64,000 nt of DNA from Azospirillum humicireducens (GTDB taxonomy: Bacteria > Pseudomonadota > Alphaproteobacteria > Azospirillales > Azospirillaceae): positions 186,001-250,000 of the forward strand of contig NZ_CP015285.1 in the NCBI RefSeq assembly GCF_001639105.2. The letters run 5' to 3'. Every line of letters begins with the position of its first letter. The first letter of the stretch is position 1. The notes under the pieces are model-generated. The model worked only from the letters and a program-made list of their open reading frames with translations. It searched no databases and was not told the DNA's origin. Below, one piece after another: positions 10,504 through 21,950 of the stretch. A program made the position numbers and the translations under genes.

Positions 10504-10752
10504 CCTCGGGTTCCGGCGCGGATGGCGGGCGGGAAGCGGCGGACGGACATTGGCATCGCTCTGGCAGGGGGCTCTTGCGGGTGGGCGCGCACATGGCGAC
10601 TGCAGAACCGGGCGCCGTCATCCGGCCGCCACCGCCCCGCTCCCGCCACCTCGCCAAACAGGGTAGCCCGTTCGACCATTGTCGGCAATGGCGGGTCTCC
10701 CAACCCTGCGCCAAATACCCGTTTTGGGGGAAGACGGCCTCAGGTGACGACG

Positions 10753-11205
10753 TCAGGCCGGGCGGTCGGGGGACGGAGGCGCGTCAGAGACGTCTTTCGG
10801 GCGCGCGCGCAGGGCGTCGCGGATTTCCTCCAGCAACTGTTCCTGCCGCGGTGCGGCCTTCGGCGCTTCCTTGTGCAGGAGGTGCAACCGGTTGACCTGC
10901 CGCACGATCATGAACAGGGCGCCCGATACGATCAGGAAATTGATGCAGGCGTTGATGAAGCGGCCGTAGTTGACGGTGGCGGCACCCGCCGCCTCGGCCG
11001 CTTGGAGCGACTCGTAAGGGCCGCCCGACAGGCTGAAGAAATAGTTGGAGAAGTCGATGCCGCCCATGATCCAGCCGATCGGCGGCATCAGGATGTCCTT
11101 GACCAGGGAATTGACGATTCCCGTAAAGGCGGCACCGATGATGATGCCGACAGCCAGCTCCACGACATTGCCGCGGCTGATGAATTTCTTGAACTCTTCC
11201 AACAT
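10753..11205 (-). CDS. mscL: Large-conductance mechanosensitive channel MscL
   Basis: 150 residues from the ATG at 11205, chosen because GGACGGAG precedes it; an upstream start would add 8 residues. The N-terminus MLEEFKKFISRGNVVELAVGIIIGAAF is the characteristic amphipathic S1 helix plus first membrane helix of MscL, with the MscL-type loop LMPPIGWIMGG following. A second membrane helix is at NACINFLIVSGALFMIV. The C-terminal cytoplasmic helix (EQLLEEIRDALRAR) is present. The channel opens in the inner membrane on osmotic downshift to release solutes. It is a single-gene unit. Confidence 0.96.
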   Translation of the reverse strand: MLEEFKKFISRGNVVELAVGIIIGAAFTGIVNSLVKDILMPPIGWIMGGIDFSNYFFSLSGGPYESLQAAEAAGAATVNYGRFINACINFLIVSGALFMIVRQVNRLHLLHKEAPKAAPRQEQLLEEIRDALRARPKDVSDAPPSPDRPA

Positions 11206-11274
11206 GGCGCTCCGTCCCTCGATGGTCACGGGAGGGAAACGGGGTGGGGAGGGGTTGGTTTCATGGGGACTTTT

Positions 11275-11370
11275 GCCCCCTCCCTATCCCTCCCCCGCTA
11301 TCGCGGGAGAGGGGACTGCCGCCGCATTGCGAACTTTCCCCTCTCCCGCAAAGCGGGGGAGGGAGGGGGC
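11275..11370. repeat. Palindromic GC-rich intergenic element, copy A
   Basis: Begins GCCCCCTCCC and ends GGGAGGGGGC, and contains two internal hairpins of the form CTCCCCCGC...GCGGGAGAGG and CCTCTCCCGC...GCGGGGGAGGG. The same layout recurs at 15492, 54138 and 60959. This copy ends 23 bases beyond the secA stop codon. Confidence 0.85.
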
Positions 11371-11393
11371 GCCCGGCCGAGGCTCCCCGACCC

Positions 11394-14129
<2,736 letters not shown>

Positions 14130-14519
14130 GAAAACCTCGGGAGTAAAGCGGAATACGGGCCAGTCTATCGACGGGTCTCACATAGGACTATGGCAAGGCC
14201 CTGTCAACGAGACCGGGCAGGCGGCCATGACGGAACGATGAAATCGCATCCAGGAAGCGGGACGGCTGCTGACGGAAGGCCGTGGGGCTGGTATTGCCGG
14301 TGGCGGGACACAGGTGGTTGGAGGGGGCATGGGCGCCGAATCCCCGGCGCGAGCCCGAGCGGACCCCTTGCCCCGCGCGGGTTAGCCATGCTTAATCCCC
14401 TGCGGAATCGGGCGCGGAGCGGCGGATGGCTCCGATGCCGCAGACCATGCGAACCGGGCTCCGAGCCAATCGGCCGCCCTCTTGTTGCGAAGCATCCGCC
14501 GGAAGGAAACAGACACGCC
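14130..14519. other. Divergent promoter region between secA and the parvulin gene
   Basis: 390 bases without a supported gene. Both flanking genes read outward, so both promoters must lie here, but I could not pick a convincing -35/-10 pair. There is GC-rich dyad symmetry around 14335-14360 (GGCGCCGAATCCCCGGCGCG). Confidence 0.5.
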
Positions 14520-15470
14520 ATGGTTCAACGAGTGTTCCGCACCGCGCTCCTGTCGGTTGCCGCCTGTGGCATCGCGCTTGCCGCCCATGCCCAGACGCCG
14601 GCTCCCGCCACCCCTGCGCCGGCTGCCCCGGCTCCGGCCGCCGCCGCCGCTCCGGCCCCGGCCGATCCGGTGGTCGCCCGCATCAACGGCGAGGAGCTGC
14701 ACAAGTCGGACGTCTCCCGCATGGTCTCGCAGCTGCCGCCCCAGGTCCAGCAGATGCCGATCGAGATGATCTATCCGGCGGTGATCGACCAGCTGGTCAG
14801 CGGCAAGCTCGTCGCCTCGGCCGGCTACAAGGCCGGTCTGGCCGATTCGGCCGAGGTCAAGGACGAGATCAAGCGCGCCGAGGAGCGCGCGGTGCAGCGC
14901 GCCTTCATCCAGAAGGAGATCAAGGCCCGCATCACCCCCGACGCGATGCAGAAGGCCTATCAGGACTTCCTGAAGGAGAACCCGGCGCAGGAGGAGGTCA
15001 AGGCCGCCCACATCCTGGTCGAGAAGGAGGACGAGGCCAAGGCCATCATCGCCCAGCTGAAGAAGGGCGGCGATTTCGCCAAGCTGGCCAAGGAGAAGTC
15101 CAAGGATGCCGCCGCGGCGGCCCAGGGCGGCGATCTCGGCTACTTCACCAAGGACGCGATGGTCGAGCCCTTCGCCAACGCCGCCTTCTCGATGAAGCCG
15201 GGCGAGGTCAGCAAGGAGCCGGTCAAGACCCAGTTCGGCTATCACATCATCAAGGTCGAGGATAAGCGCACCCAGCCGCAACCGACGCTGGACGAGGTGA
15301 AGCCGCAGCTGGAGCAGACGCTGTCGAAGGACATCGTCACCGCGCTCGTCGAGGAGCTGCGCGGCAAGGCGAAGATCGAGACCTTCCAGCTCGACGGCTC
15401 GCCGATGCCGAAGGAAGAGCCGGCGGCCGCTCCGGCCACCCCGGCCCCGGCCGAGCCGGCGAAGAAGTAA
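14520..15470 (+). CDS. Exported parvulin-type peptidyl-prolyl isomerase
   Basis: 316 residues. Residues ~1-24 are a Sec signal peptide ending in AHAQ. An Ala/Pro-rich linker (~25-48) follows, then a SurA-like helical region (~50-150) and a single PpiC/rotamase domain (~155-255) with the family sequences AAHILVEKEDEA, GGDLGYF and TQFGYHIIKVED. A second Ala/Pro/Glu linker ends the protein. The role is folding of secreted or outer-membrane proteins in the periplasm, which fits its position beside secA. The start at 14520 follows GGAAGGAAACAG. A repeat element follows 21 bases after the stop. Confidence 0.93.
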   Translation: MVQRVFRTALLSVAACGIALAAHAQTPAPATPAPAAPAPAAAAAPAPADPVVARINGEELHKSDVSRMVSQLPPQVQQMPIEMIYPAVIDQLVSGKLVASAGYKAGLADSAEVKDEIKRAEERAVQRAFIQKEIKARITPDAMQKAYQDFLKENPAQEEVKAAHILVEKEDEAKAIIAQLKKGGDFAKLAKEKSKDAAAAAQGGDLGYFTKDAMVEPFANAAFSMKPGEVSKEPVKTQFGYHIIKVEDKRTQPQPTLDEVKPQLEQTLSKDIVTALVEELRGKAKIETFQLDGSPMPKEEPAAAPATPAPAEPAKK

Positions 15471-15491
15471 GGCAAAGCGCCTGCCTCCTCT

Positions 15492-15593
15492 GCCCCCTCC
15501 CCAACCCTCCCCCGCTTCGCGGGAGAGGGGCCTGCCGGGGAAGCGGCGGCAGTTCCCTCTCCCGCGTGAGCGGGGGAGGGTTAGGGAGGGGGC
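15492..15593. repeat. Palindromic GC-rich intergenic element, copy B
   Basis: Second copy of the element described at 11275, with ends GCCCCCTCCC and GGGAGGGGGC and two internal stem-loops around CGC-TTC-GCG and CGCGTGAGCG. It lies 21 bases after the parvulin stop codon and before argJ. Confidence 0.85.
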
Positions 15594-15647
15594 CTGAGCT
15601 CTTTCAATTTCAGCCCACCACCACTCCCCACCACGGGAATCCCCTCC

Positions 15648-16886
15648 ATGGCCACGACCCTCTCCCCCTTGGCTCCCGCCAGCTTCCCGACGTTGCCGCC
15701 CATCGCGGGCGTGCGCATCGCCACGGCGAACAGCGGCATCCGATACAAGGGCCGCGACGATCTGCTGCTGGCCGTGCTGGATCCCGGCACCAGCGTGGCG
15801 GGCGTGCTGACCCGGTCGCTGACCTGCTCGGCCCCGGTGATCTGGTGCCGCGACAGCCTGCCCAAGGGGTCGGCCCGCGCCGTGGTGGTGAATGCCGGCA
15901 ACGCCAACGCCTTCACCGGCAAGGCGGGCGACGCCACCGTGCAGGCGACCGTCAGCGCCGCCGCCGGGCTGGCCGGCTGCGCGCCCGACGAGGTCTATAT
16001 CGCCTCGACCGGCGTGATCGGCATCCCGCTGGCCGCCGACGCCATCGGCAAGTGCCTGGCGCCGATGGCGCCGGCCCTCGCCGCCGACTCCGCCGCGTGG
16101 GAGAAGGCCGCCCGCGCCATCATGACCACCGACACCTTCCCGAAGGGATCGGTGCGCACCGCGACCATCGGCGGGACGACGGTGACCATCGCCGGCTTCG
16201 CCAAGGGCTCGGGCATGATCGCGCCGGACATGGCGACGATGCTGGGCTTCGTCTTCACCGACGCCGCCATCGCCGCCACCGCGCTGCAGGACATGCTGTC
16301 GGAGTTCACCGAGCGCACCTTCAACGCCATCACGGTGGATGGCGACACCTCGACCAGCGACACGCTGCTGCTGTTCGCGACGGGCAAGGCCGGCAACGCC
16401 CCGGTGTCGAGCGCCGATGCCGCTGAGCTGGCGGAGTTCCGCGCCGCGCTGGAGGATCTGCTGCTCGATCTGGCCTTGCAGGTGGTGCGTGACGGCGAAG
16501 GCGCGACCAAGTTCATCGCCATCACCGTGCGCGGCGCCGACAGCGACGCCGCCGCCAAGCGGATTGGCATGACGGTGGCGAACTCGCCGCTGGTCAAGAC
16601 CGCGGTGGCCGGCGAGGACGCCAACTGGGGCCGCATCGTCGCCGCCATCGGCCGTGCCGGCGAGCGCGCCGACCGCGACCTCATCAAGATCACCGTCGGC
16701 GGCACCCTGATCTGCGCTGACGGGATGGAAGTCCCCGGTTACGACGAGACGCCGGTTGCCAATCACATGAAGGGCAAGGAGATCGACATCGACATCGACC
16801 TCGGCCTGGGCAAGGGCACGGCGAAGGTGTGGACCTGCGACCTGACGCACGGCTACATCGACATCAACGGCAGCTACCGGAGCTGA
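15648..16886 (+). CDS. argJ: Bifunctional ornithine acetyltransferase / N-acetylglutamate synthase
   Basis: Transfers the acetyl group from N-acetylornithine to glutamate in the cyclic arginine pathway and may also make N-acetylglutamate from acetyl-CoA. 412 residues. The self-cleavage site is visible as APDMATMLGFVFTDA, where the bond before Thr197 is cut and that threonine becomes the nucleophile of the beta chain. Other family sequences are VNAGNANAFTG and ANWGRIVAAIGRAG, and the C-terminal THGYIDINGSYRS is typical. Works with argD and argF found at the other end of the window. mutT follows 19 bases later. Confidence 0.97.
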   Translation: MATTLSPLAPASFPTLPPIAGVRIATANSGIRYKGRDDLLLAVLDPGTSVAGVLTRSLTCSAPVIWCRDSLPKGSARAVVVNAGNANAFTGKAGDATVQATVSAAAGLAGCAPDEVYIASTGVIGIPLAADAIGKCLAPMAPALAADSAAWEKAARAIMTTDTFPKGSVRTATIGGTTVTIAGFAKGSGMIAPDMATMLGFVFTDAAIAATALQDMLSEFTERTFNAITVDGDTSTSDTLLLFATGKAGNAPVSSADAAELAEFRAALEDLLLDLALQVVRDGEGATKFIAITVRGADSDAAAKRIGMTVANSPLVKTAVAGEDANWGRIVAAIGRAGERADRDLIKITVGGTLICADGMEVPGYDETPVANHMKGKEIDIDIDLGLGKGTAKVWTCDLTHGYIDINGSYRS

Positions 16887-16905
16887 CCGCCACCGGAGTC
16901 GAGTG

Positions 16906-17349
16906 ATGACCGCCTGTTTCGATCCCAGCTCCACCCCCGCCCGCGGCTCGCTGCCGGTGCTGATGGTCGTCGCGGTGGCGCTCGTCGATGCCGACGGGCG
17001 CGTGCTGCTGGCCCAGCGTCCGCCCGGCAAGTCGCTGGCCGGCCTGTGGGAATTTCCCGGCGGCAAGGTCGATGCCGGGGAGACGCCCGAGGCTGCGCTG
17101 GTGCGCGAGTTGAAGGAGGAGCTGGGCATCGACACGGCGGCAAGCTGCCTCGCCCCCTTCACCTTCGCCTCGCACAGCTACGAGAGCTTTCATCTGCTGA
17201 TGCCGCTCTATGTCTGCCGGGTGTGGGAGGGCGACGTGATGCCGCAGGAGGGGCAGAAACTCGCCTGGGTCTACCCGAACCGGATGGGCGATTATCCGAT
17301 GCCGCCGGCCGACGTGCCGCTGGTGGCGATGCTGCGGGATCTGCTGTAG
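16906..17349 (+). CDS. mutT: 8-oxo-dGTP diphosphatase (Nudix hydrolase)
   Basis: Removes oxidised dGTP from the nucleotide pool and so lowers mutation. 147 residues from the ATG at 16906, with GGAG upstream; a GTG three bases earlier is also possible. The Nudix box is complete: GKVDAGETPEAALVRELKEE followed by LGID (G-x5-E-x7-REUxEExGU). The downstream region has the MutT-type end (LAWVYPNRMGDYPMPPADVP). It sits 19 bases after argJ on the same strand and is probably co-transcribed. Confidence 0.94.
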   Translation: MTACFDPSSTPARGSLPVLMVVAVALVDADGRVLLAQRPPGKSLAGLWEFPGGKVDAGETPEAALVRELKEELGIDTAASCLAPFTFASHSYESFHLLMPLYVCRVWEGDVMPQEGQKLAWVYPNRMGDYPMPPADVPLVAMLRDLL

Positions 17350-17771
17350 GGACCGATACCGTGCGTTGAAAATCGGGCCGCACGACTGTATGTTTTTCGG
17401 AGGTGGCCGGCAGGTGCTGCTACACCCGCCGGCGCGCTCCCGGTGCTTAGCGGTGGATCAGGCGGATTTCGATCCGCCATCTCCGCCACCGGAGCACCAG
17501 GAAGAACGGCATCTTATCCATGCCACCTTCCTCCTTCTGAAACGGCGGGTGGACCACCCATCCGCTGTTTTCGGTTTACACGCGGACGATGAGCCGGCGC
17601 CACGTTTTCACACCAATGTGTGGTATCGGTGACTGTGCGCCGGTGAAGGTCCGACCTTTGTTCCCGGGCGTGACCCTTTGCGGCTTTGCCCCGCGGACGA
17701 TCTGTGCGACATGATGGGGCGTTGAGACGACAAGCCGGATCTCCGGCACCACTTTCCTGAACCGCATCGGC
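17350..17771. other. Intergenic region between mutT and recQ with strong hairpins
   Basis: Contains one possible minus-strand micro-gene (17447-17521, listed separately). Two clear hairpins are an 11-bp stem with one G-U pair around 17407-17435 (GCCGGCAGGTG with CACCCGCCGGC) and GGCGGAT-TTCG-ATCCGCC at 17461-17478. Neither is followed by a T tract, so they do not look like ordinary terminators. Confidence 0.5.
17447..17521 (-). CDS. Possible 24-residue arginine-rich micro-protein
   Basis: Frame from the ATG at 17521 to TAA, translating as MDKMPFFLVLRWRRWRIEIR followed by LIHR. It is proposed because an unusually good Shine-Dalgarno sequence, AGAAGGAGGAAGG, precedes the ATG at suitable spacing. 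The peptide has a short hydrophobic part and then a basic, tryptophan-containing tail, as in small membrane-active proteins. The frame overlaps a TTCG-loop hairpin (17461-17478). No family is recognised, and chance cannot be excluded at this length. Confidence 0.35.
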   Translation of the reverse strand: MDKMPFFLVLRWRRWRIEIRLIHR

Positions 17772-19697
17772 GTGGATTCGTTGTTTTCCTACAGCAACCG
17801 GGATGCGTCGGACGATGCCTCCGGTCAACGGCCGGCCACGGCGCTCGAGGCGCTGCGGACGGTGTTCGGCTACGACTCCTTCCGCGGCCAGCAGGCCGAC
17901 ATCATCGACCATGTTGTGCGTGGCGGCGATGCGCTGGTGCTGATGCCGACCGGCGGCGGCAAGTCGCTGTGCTACCAGATCCCGGCGCTGGTGCGCGACG
18001 GGGTGACGGTGGTGGTCTCCCCCCTGATCGCCCTGATGCGCGATCAGGTGACGGCTCTGCGGGAGCTTGGCGTGCGCGCCGCCTTCCTCAACTCCTCCCT
18101 CGGCCCGGCGGAGGCGCGGGAGGTGGAGCGGGCGATGGTGCAGGGCGAGATCGACCTCGTCTATGTGGCGCCGGAACGGCTGGTGACGCCGCGCTTCCTC
18201 GACCTGCTCGACCGCACCCGGCTGGCGCTGTTCGCGCTGGACGAGGCGCATTGCGTGTCGCAGTGGGGGCATGATTTCCGCCCCGAATATCTGCAGCTGT
18301 CGATCCTGCACGAACGTCACCCGATGGTGCCGCGCATCGCGCTGACCGCCACCGCCGACGTGCAGACCCGCGCCGAGATCAAGGATAAGCTGGGGCTGAC
18401 CGACGCCCGCGTCTTCCTGTCCAGCTTCGACCGGCCCAACATCACCTACCGCGTGGTGCCGAAGAAGAGCGAGCGCCAGCAGATGCTGGCCTTCCTGCGC
18501 GAAAACCACCCGGAAGACGCCGGCATCGTCTATTGCATGTCGCGCAACAAGGTGGAGGAGGTCGCGGCCTGGCTGAACCAACAGGGCCGCGAGGCTCTGC
18601 CCTATCATGCCGGGCTGCCGGCCGAGACGCGCGAGGCCAACCAGGACCGCTTCATCAAGAGCGAGGGTCTGGTGATGGTCGCCACCGTCGCCTTCGGCAT
18701 GGGCATCGACAAGCCGAACGTCCGCTTCGTCTGCCATCTCGACCCGCCCAAGAGCCTGGAAGCCTATTACCAGGAGACCGGCCGCGCCGGCCGCGACGGG
18801 CTGCCCGCCAACGCCTGGATGGCCTACGGCATGGCCGACGTGGTGATGCTGCGCCAGATGCTGGAGCAGTCGGAGGCCGGCGACAGCCACCGCCGGGTGG
18901 AACGCGGCAAGCTGGAGGCCCTGCTCGGCTTCTGCGAGACGCCGGACTGCCGCCGTCAGGTGCTGCTGAACTATTTCAACGAGACGCTGCCGGAGCCTTG
19001 CGGCAACTGCGACACCTGTCTGGATCCGGTCGAGACCTGGGACGGCACCGTTGCGGCGCAGAAGGCGCTGTCGGCGGTCTACCGCACCGGGCAGCGCTAT
19101 GGCGCCGGCCATCTGATCGACGTGCTGGTCGGCAACGCCACCGAGAAGGTGGTGCAGCAGAACCATGACCAGCTGAAGACCTTCGCCGTCGGGAAGGATT
19201 TGACCAAGGTCGAATGGCAATCGGTCTACCGCCAGCTGGTGGCGACCGGCCTGCTGACCGTCGATCTGGAGTATGGCGGCTTCCGCCTGACCGATGCCGG
19301 GGTGGCGGTCATCAAGGGGCAACGGGTGGTGAAGCTGCGCAAGGACCCGGTGCTGGAGCGCCGCCGCGGCGTCCACGACGCGCTGCGCCGCCACACCGCG
19401 CGGGGCGGGTCGGTCGGCGGCGGATCGAGCGGGGAGGGCGTGTCGCGCTCCGGCGCCCGCGGTGCGCTGTCGGCGGCCGACGACGCGCTGTGGCATGCGC
19501 TGAAGGACTGCCGCACGGCGCTGGCCAAGGCGCAGAGCGTGCCGCCCTATGTGATCTTCCACGACAGCACGCTGCTGGAGATGGTGGCCCAGCGCCCCTA
19601 CGACCACGCGGCCTTCGCCCATCTGCCGGGAGTCGGCGGCCGCAAGCTGGAGCGTTACGCCGACGCCTTTCTGGAGGTGATCCGGCAGCACGGGTGA
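17772..19697 (+). CDS. recQ: ATP-dependent DNA helicase RecQ
   Basis: 3'-5' DNA helicase for recombination and fork repair. 641 residues. Walker A is [16 protein letters not shown], the DEAH box is [19 protein letters not shown], and motif VI is [12 protein letters not shown]. The RecQ zinc-binding part has [15 protein letters not shown] and CGNCDTC. A winged-helix region follows, and the C-terminus carries an HRDC domain ([30 protein letters not shown]). A low-complexity Gly/Ser stretch ([12 protein letters not shown]) links the winged helix to HRDC. The start used is a GTG at 17772 and has only a weak Shine-Dalgarno sequence, so it may be a few codons off. Confidence 0.96.
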   Translation: MDSLFSYSNRDASDDASGQRPATALEALRTVFGYDSFRGQQADIIDHVVRGGDALVLMPTGGGKSLCYQIPALVRDGVTVVVSPLIALMRDQVTALRELGVRAAFLNSSLGPAEAREVERAMVQGEIDLVYVAPERLVTPRFLDLLDRTRLALFALDEAHCVSQWGHDFRPEYLQLSILHERHPMVPRIALTATADVQTRAEIKDKLGLTDARVFLSSFDRPNITYRVVPKKSERQQMLAFLRENHPEDAGIVYCMSRNKVEEVAAWLNQQGREALPYHAGLPAETREANQDRFIKSEGLVMVATVAFGMGIDKPNVRFVCHLDPPKSLEAYYQETGRAGRDGLPANAWMAYGMADVVMLRQMLEQSEAGDSHRRVERGKLEALLGFCETPDCRRQVLLNYFNETLPEPCGNCDTCLDPVETWDGTVAAQKALSAVYRTGQRYGAGHLIDVLVGNATEKVVQQNHDQLKTFAVGKDLTKVEWQSVYRQLVATGLLTVDLEYGGFRLTDAGVAVIKGQRVVKLRKDPVLERRRGVHDALRRHTARGGSVGGGSSGEGVSRSGARGALSAADDALWHALKDCRTALAKAQSVPPYVIFHDSTLLEMVAQRPYDHAAFAHLPGVGGRKLERYADAFLEVIRQHG

Positions 19698-19756
19698 GGC
19701 TTTCGGGTGCATGGCAGGGATGAGTTCGGGCGGTCGATTTTTCCGAAATTCACCGC

Positions 19757-19785
19757 TTGCATCCCACGAAGCACCTCGCTATGTT
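19757..19785 (+). promoter_or_regulatory. Sigma-70 promoter of tRNA-Thr
   Basis: TTGCAT (19757-19762) and TATGTT (19780-19785) separated by exactly 17 bases, ending 15 bases before the tRNA. Both hexamers match the sigma-70 consensus at four of six positions. Confidence 0.6.
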
Positions 19786-19800
19786 CCGCGCCACAACGAC

Positions 19801-19875
<75 letters not shown>

Positions 19876-19885
19876 GTTTCTAAGG

Positions 19886-19915
19886 CCCTGAAAAGCAATG
19901 CTTTTCGGGGTCTTT
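19886..19915 (+). terminator. tRNA-Thr terminator
   Basis: Stem CCCTGAAAAGC / GCTTTTCGGGG (19886-19896 and 19900-19910), loop AAT, followed by TCTTT, eleven bases after the tRNA. Confidence 0.8.
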
Positions 19916-20453
19916 CCATATGTGGTGCCCTACGGAAGCCATCGGTTTAACGACTACCCAATAACTAAGCGAAATGGAAGTGAGCGGTACAGGATGGTAG
20001 GTCATGGCAGTTGTCTGAGCGACGACCTCCATTTTCAGTAAATGCCATAAGTCTCAACCTAGGCACTGTACAATGGTGCCTGCTAATAGGAGGTCAAATC
20101 CGACGTAGAACAAATGCGACCGGCATCACACTTGAAGCTAGGTCTCAGGCAGGGCTGGAATTCAGAAAATCAAGACGGAAATTGACACCGGACGGCTCTC
20201 GTGCGAGCGCGTTAAAGCGAAATCTGCCCCAGTATCGGTGGCAGCTTGTAGACAAAGGTGAGACTCTCTAGGGCCATGAGAATGTTAACCAGCTTTTCGT
20301 GCCGTCAGCGTAATAGAGCAACACTTCCAGTCAGCTAACCGAACAATGCAGCGGTTTGTGCCAGTGCTGCCTTTACGTCGTTTGACCACAACGGCTCGCG
20401 TAGGTTACGACGTTGGCTAACTACTCCCCTCTCCGCAAGGGATCAAACGCACA
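19916..20453. other. AT-richer leader of the island, no supported gene
   Basis: A frame of about 86 codons at 20011-20271 starts with TTG, has no ribosome-binding site and resembles nothing I know, so I do not call it a gene. A GGAGG at 20090-20094 is not followed by a usable start. The promoter of the operon at 20454 should lie here, but none was identified with confidence. Confidence 0.5.
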
Positions 20454-21932
20454 ATGCCCCCTAGAGCGATTTCAGAAGTCGGACGAGAGGTATTAGTTCG
20501 CTTCGCCAACGCAAGTTCGCCGGAACAGCAGCTTGGCGAAGTGTTGGCACTCGCACGAATGAAATTGACGGCTGCGGCTGTGGAGCAGCCAGAATTCAGG
20601 CATGGTCTAACGCGACTGGTGGCCGCGTTGGAGGGTGGAGAAGGGAAGGCGCCTCTGTGGGCAGCTGTTGCATTGATGCGGTTGCACGCTAGCGCAAAGT
20701 CAATACGACAGCCGGTTGAGCGTCTCCTGAATGAGGCAAAGCCGCCCTGTCTGCCATCGATTCAGTTTCTGGACGACCCTGACGACCGTGCATACGCCGC
20801 TGCGGCTATCGGTCTGCTGAGGCGAGACTGGGTTTCTGAGTATCTCGCGCTTGAGGTCGTGAACGAGGACACAGGCGAGAAGGCCCGGACGGCCCTGTTA
20901 GAGGCACTCGTATGCCGTATTGGCTCGGTGAGCGAGCTGCTTCGACGAATTGCTGAAGCATTTCGGGCCTGGGATGTGAAAACTAATACAGTTGGAGATA
21001 CCAGAGCACGACGATTGACACGCATTGTTGCGGCGCTTCGGCCGATGCTTCTCGCCGCCGATCTCGAAGCTGGAGTAGAACTTGGTCTATCCCTCGCTGA
21101 TTTAATTCAGGCGGCTTTGCCCGCCCATATGCTTCCCGAGTCAAGAGAAGTGCGGGACACTGTCGCTGAGACTGTTGTTTGGTTGCTCTATGAACTGCTT
21201 CGCACGCGGTTTTCCCTCGCTACCGAATCGGAAACATATGAAGCCATTTCGCTCCTAAATCGCTGGTATGCTCCGGCATCCTGGCCTGACGGTGTTGCGG
21301 CCTCATTGCGCCGAGTGGCGGGTGTATTGCTGGAAGCGACTGAATTGTTAGCGCGTCAAGGGATAACCGATGACAATCTCTTTCTCGCTCTGGTCACCTT
21401 GGTTGGCCGGGACGTGGCGATCCGCAGGACGACATTGATCGGAGAGCGTATTGCTGGACTCGCTCCGGACGTGCTCCGCTGGTTACGTCAGCCCGCGCAG
21501 GGCCGACGCCGAGTCGCTTCGACTAACTTTGCAGAGGAAAGTGGTCTCCTGAGCGCCGATGAGGCGATTGGAAGGTTGATGATCGATGCGGCAACATTCT
21601 CGCGTGAAACCAGCCGCATAGGGCAGGACATCCTCGACAGCTTGGCAATTCATGACCCTGGTTTGGTTGACCCAGCAGGAAAACTGCTAAGAGGAGCAAG
21701 GCTATTGATGACTAGTGCGAGCGTTGTGGCCGCCGCGCGACATTTAGTGCTGCGCAACACGCCCGGAGAGATCGTGGAATATCTTCCCGCAGAGCATGAT
21801 TTAGGTGGTATGGGAGGGGCCCGGCGCGTTCGCATCATAACGCCAGCGGTCATACGCCAGATTGAGGGACTTTCTCCGCAAGTTGTGTTAAAAGCGCGGG
21901 TTGAACCCATTGGGGGTTCGCCAGTGAATTGA
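20454..21932 (+). CDS. Helical partner protein with GrpE-like C-terminal beta module
   Basis: 492 residues, first gene of the island operon. Residues ~1-430 are almost wholly alpha helical with repeated amphipathic helices (for example EQQLGEVLALARMKLTAAAV, ASLRRVAGVLLEATELLARQ). Residues ~435-486 look different: GEIVEYLPAEHDLGG, RRVRIITPAVIR and VVLKARVEPI form a small all-beta unit that resembles the C-terminal beta domain of GrpE-type nucleotide exchange factors. Since the next gene encodes an Hsp70-like ATPase, it may be that ATPase's exchange factor or adaptor. That role is inference. The GrpE resemblance is by eye only. There is no signal peptide or membrane segment. AAGGGA lies upstream of the ATG at a rather long distance. 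Confidence 0.75.
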   Translation: MPPRAISEVGREVLVRFANASSPEQQLGEVLALARMKLTAAAVEQPEFRHGLTRLVAALEGGEGKAPLWAAVALMRLHASAKSIRQPVERLLNEAKPPCLPSIQFLDDPDDRAYAAAAIGLLRRDWVSEYLALEVVNEDTGEKARTALLEALVCRIGSVSELLRRIAEAFRAWDVKTNTVGDTRARRLTRIVAALRPMLLAADLEAGVELGLSLADLIQAALPAHMLPESREVRDTVAETVVWLLYELLRTRFSLATESETYEAISLLNRWYAPASWPDGVAASLRRVAGVLLEATELLARQGITDDNLFLALVTLVGRDVAIRRTTLIGERIAGLAPDVLRWLRQPAQGRRRVASTNFAEESGLLSADEAIGRLMIDAATFSRETSRIGQDILDSLAIHDPGLVDPAGKLLRGARLLMTSASVVAAARHLVLRNTPGEIVEYLPAEHDLGGMGGARRVRIITPAVIRQIEGLSPQVVLKARVEPIGGSPVN

Positions 21933-21950
21933 GCAATCTGGGGAGGCGAC

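Noticed and set aside
17407..17435. 11-bp hairpin after mutT considered as a terminator
   Set aside because: No T tract on either strand; kept only as an unexplained structure.
20011..20271. 86-codon frame in the island leader
   Set aside because: TTG start, no ribosome-binding site, no recognisable family. Too weak to call a gene; could be a decayed remnant.
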